Source of the DNA: Tannerella sp.
GTDB lineage: Bacteria; Bacteroidota; Bacteroidia; Bacteroidales; Tannerellaceae
Direction of reading: 5' to 3'
DNA length: 17,320 nt
NCBI GenBank assembly: GCA_031283785.1
Contig: JAITBC010000066.1
Coordinates: forward strand, 1 to 17,320
Positions 16,407 through 17,320 of this stretch are shown piece by piece. The position numbers were made by a program, and so were the translations under genes. The stretch's first letter is position 1. Each line of letters opens with the position of its first letter. Below the pieces are notes generated by a model. That model was not told the DNA's origin, made no database searches, and was given only the letters and a program-made list of their open reading frames with translations.

Positions 16407-16832
16407 ATGAATAAGAAAGTGATTTCAGGTATTTTGTTTCTTACGAGTTTGAGTACACTCGCTCTTTTGTCATGTAAAAAAGATGAAGTAATACCGGAAA
16501 AACCGGTAATAACCATTACTGAAGTAGGCAGCCACGATATGCCGGAAGGTAAAGTAAAAGCGGGCGACGAGTTGCATCTTGAAGCGGAAATTGTCGCCGA
16601 TGGATCAATTGCGCGAATCGACGTTGAAATCCATCAGGAAGAAGGCGGCGGTTTTGAGATTGAAAAGTCATATGTCGACGGTAAATACATCGGCGTGAAA
16701 AATGTAGAATTTCACGAACATATCGACATCCCCGCCGAAACGCCTGCCGGCGAATATCATTTGCATCTGACCGTAACCGACAAGGAAGGACAAAGCACAA
16801 CCGCCGAAGCGGAATTGACAATTGAACGGTAA
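16407..16832 (+). CDS. Histidine-rich surface lipoprotein, DUF4625-like
   Basis: The 141-residue lipoprotein has a signal peptide (1-22) with lipobox LLSC, giving lipidated Cys23. The residues after it, KKDE, fit the Bacteroidota lipoprotein export signal (Lys followed by Asp/Glu), so it is probably displayed on the outer face of the outer membrane. The mature part is a single beta-sandwich-like domain from KPVITITEVG to AEAELTIER. It carries seven His in SHD, LHL, IHQ, FHEH and YHLHL settings, alternating as on exposed beta strands, which suggests divalent metal binding. It resembles DUF4625 proteins, which I recall occurring near TonB-dependent receptors. Here it stands alone, followed by terminators. 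Metal regulation through the palindrome at 16256-16284 is inferred, and the function is not established. Confidence 0.8.
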   Translation: MNKKVISGILFLTSLSTLALLSCKKDEVIPEKPVITITEVGSHDMPEGKVKAGDELHLEAEIVADGSIARIDVEIHQEEGGGFEIEKSYVDGKYIGVKNVEFHEHIDIPAETPAGEYHLHLTVTDKEGQSTTAEAELTIER

Positions 16833-16931
16833 GCGTCCGGTTCACATCCATACGGGGATCAACTCAAGAACGTTATCAGCCCGATTGAACGGTAAAAGTA
16901 TCCGATTGTTCATCCTCGTTTCAACATCGTC

Positions 16932-16955
16932 ACCCAATTATACTTTCCATTGGGT
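16932..16955 (+). other. Hairpin after the lipoprotein gene
   Basis: ACCCAAT (16932-16938) pairs with ATTGGGT (16949-16955) around a 10-base loop. It lies directly before the larger terminator hairpin, so the two form a tandem pair. Confidence 0.45.
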
Positions 16956-16956
16956 C

Positions 16957-17000
16957 AAGAAGGGGTTGTCTCGAAAGGGGCAGCCTCCTTCTTTGTATTT
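16957..17000 (+). terminator. Terminator hairpin after the lipoprotein gene
   Basis: The left arm 16957-16972 pairs with 16977-16993 around a GAAA loop: AAGAAGG with CCTTCTT on the outside and a 9-pair inner stem with G-U pairs and one bulged T. A T-rich stretch follows. Confidence 0.8.
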
Positions 17001-17130
17001 ATTTTGTATTGCACTTTTTAGGGGAACAGAGAAAGCGGGGCACCCGTTATAGAGCCTTATTCCATGACAAGGAATAATATGTATGCTTTCATTAGACAAA
17101 ACTATGCCGCGCGGAGTACAACCACTAACC
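17001..17130. other. Intergenic stretch without a gene
   Basis: The only structure seen is a 7-pair hairpin, TTATTCC (17057-17063) with GGAATAA (17071-17077). No convincing reading frame is present. Confidence 0.5.
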
Positions 17131-17162
17131 ACTTTCCTGTAAAAAAAATCATTCGAATGCGC

Positions 17163-17193
17163 TTGGAAATTACACGATTTTCATCTAACTTTG
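17163..17193 (+). promoter_or_regulatory. Promoter of the Rpn-family gene
   Basis: TTG (17163-17165) and TAACTTTG (17186-17193) have a 20-base spacer. The start codon lies 27 bases downstream. The region resembles the rpoN promoter. Confidence 0.75.
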
Positions 17194-17220
17194 CAGTGAT
17201 AAATAAAAACAGGAAGCGTT

Positions 17221-17320
17221 ATGACATCGAAAAAAAGTAAAGAACGACCGCTTGTGTCATTTGACTGGGCTTTAAAGCGACTGTTACGCAACAAGGCCAA
17301 CTTCGAAGTGGTTGAAGGTT
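17221..17320 (+). CDS. Rpn / PD-(D/E)XK nuclease-family transposase, N-terminal part only
   Basis: The first 33 codons are visible: a basic start (MTSKKSKERP) followed by LVSFDWALKRLLRNKANFEV, the conserved N-terminal segment of the recombination-promoting nuclease / PD-(D/E)XK transposase family, which is often multicopy in Bacteroidota. The catalytic core lies beyond the window, so intactness cannot be judged. The ATG is the only reasonable start after the promoter. The family has RecA-independent recombination and DNA-cleavage activities in enterobacterial Rpn proteins; in Bacteroidota the role is less clear. A deleted relative lies at 10131-10285. Confidence 0.85.
   Translation, partial: MTSKKSKERPLVSFDWALKRLLRNKANFEVVEG

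Overview
The window looks like a chromosomal segment of an anaerobic Bacteroidota bacterium, most likely Bacteroidales. Three things support this. Upstream regions repeatedly carry the Bacteroidota promoter pattern TTG-N17-20-TAnnTTTG, and start codons lack Shine-Dalgarno sites. IspG is of the long type with a large central insert. There is a Bacteroidota-type surface lipoprotein, plus Rpn/PD-(D/E)XK transposase-family sequences. All recognised intact genes lie on the + strand.

Region 1 (1-8366) is a compact catabolic operon: the end of a dihydrolipoyl dehydrogenase (E3), a fused alpha-beta thiamine-diphosphate 2-oxoacid/acetoin-type dehydrogenase (E1), a PHP-domain metal-dependent hydrolase, a class II aldolase fused to a short-chain dehydrogenase, and a sorbose-1-phosphate-reductase-like medium-chain dehydrogenase. 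E1 and PHP overlap by one base and the other gaps are short. The set suggests a pathway in which a polyol or sugar phosphate is oxidised or reduced, cleaved by the aldolase, and a product is passed to an E1-E2-E3 complex that makes an acyl-CoA. The substrate cannot be read from the sequence, and this is the best candidate for an undescribed system here.

Region 2 (8367-10500) is gene-poor. It holds a hairpin whose T-tract lies on the - strand, a strong promoter at 8940-8969, a 15-unit GA dinucleotide repeat inside a short reading frame, overlapping hairpins, the HU gene (9386-9658) with a strong terminator, and the internally deleted remnant of an Rpn-family gene at 10131-10285.

Region 3 (10501-11688) is a glutamate-transporter-fold (DAACS) symporter with altered substrate and cation motifs, followed by two hairpins.

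Region 4 (12030-16068) is housekeeping: rpoN (sigma-54), then purE and ispG overlapping by one base. IspG carries a long acidic insert with an internal 33-base duplication.

Region 5 (16069-17320) has a promoter overlapped by a 29-base perfect palindrome (probable operator). It drives a histidine-rich DUF4625-like surface lipoprotein, probably connected with metal handling. A terminator and the first 33 codons of an intact Rpn/PD-(D/E)XK family gene follow. The promoter of that gene resembles the rpoN promoter over about 55 bases.
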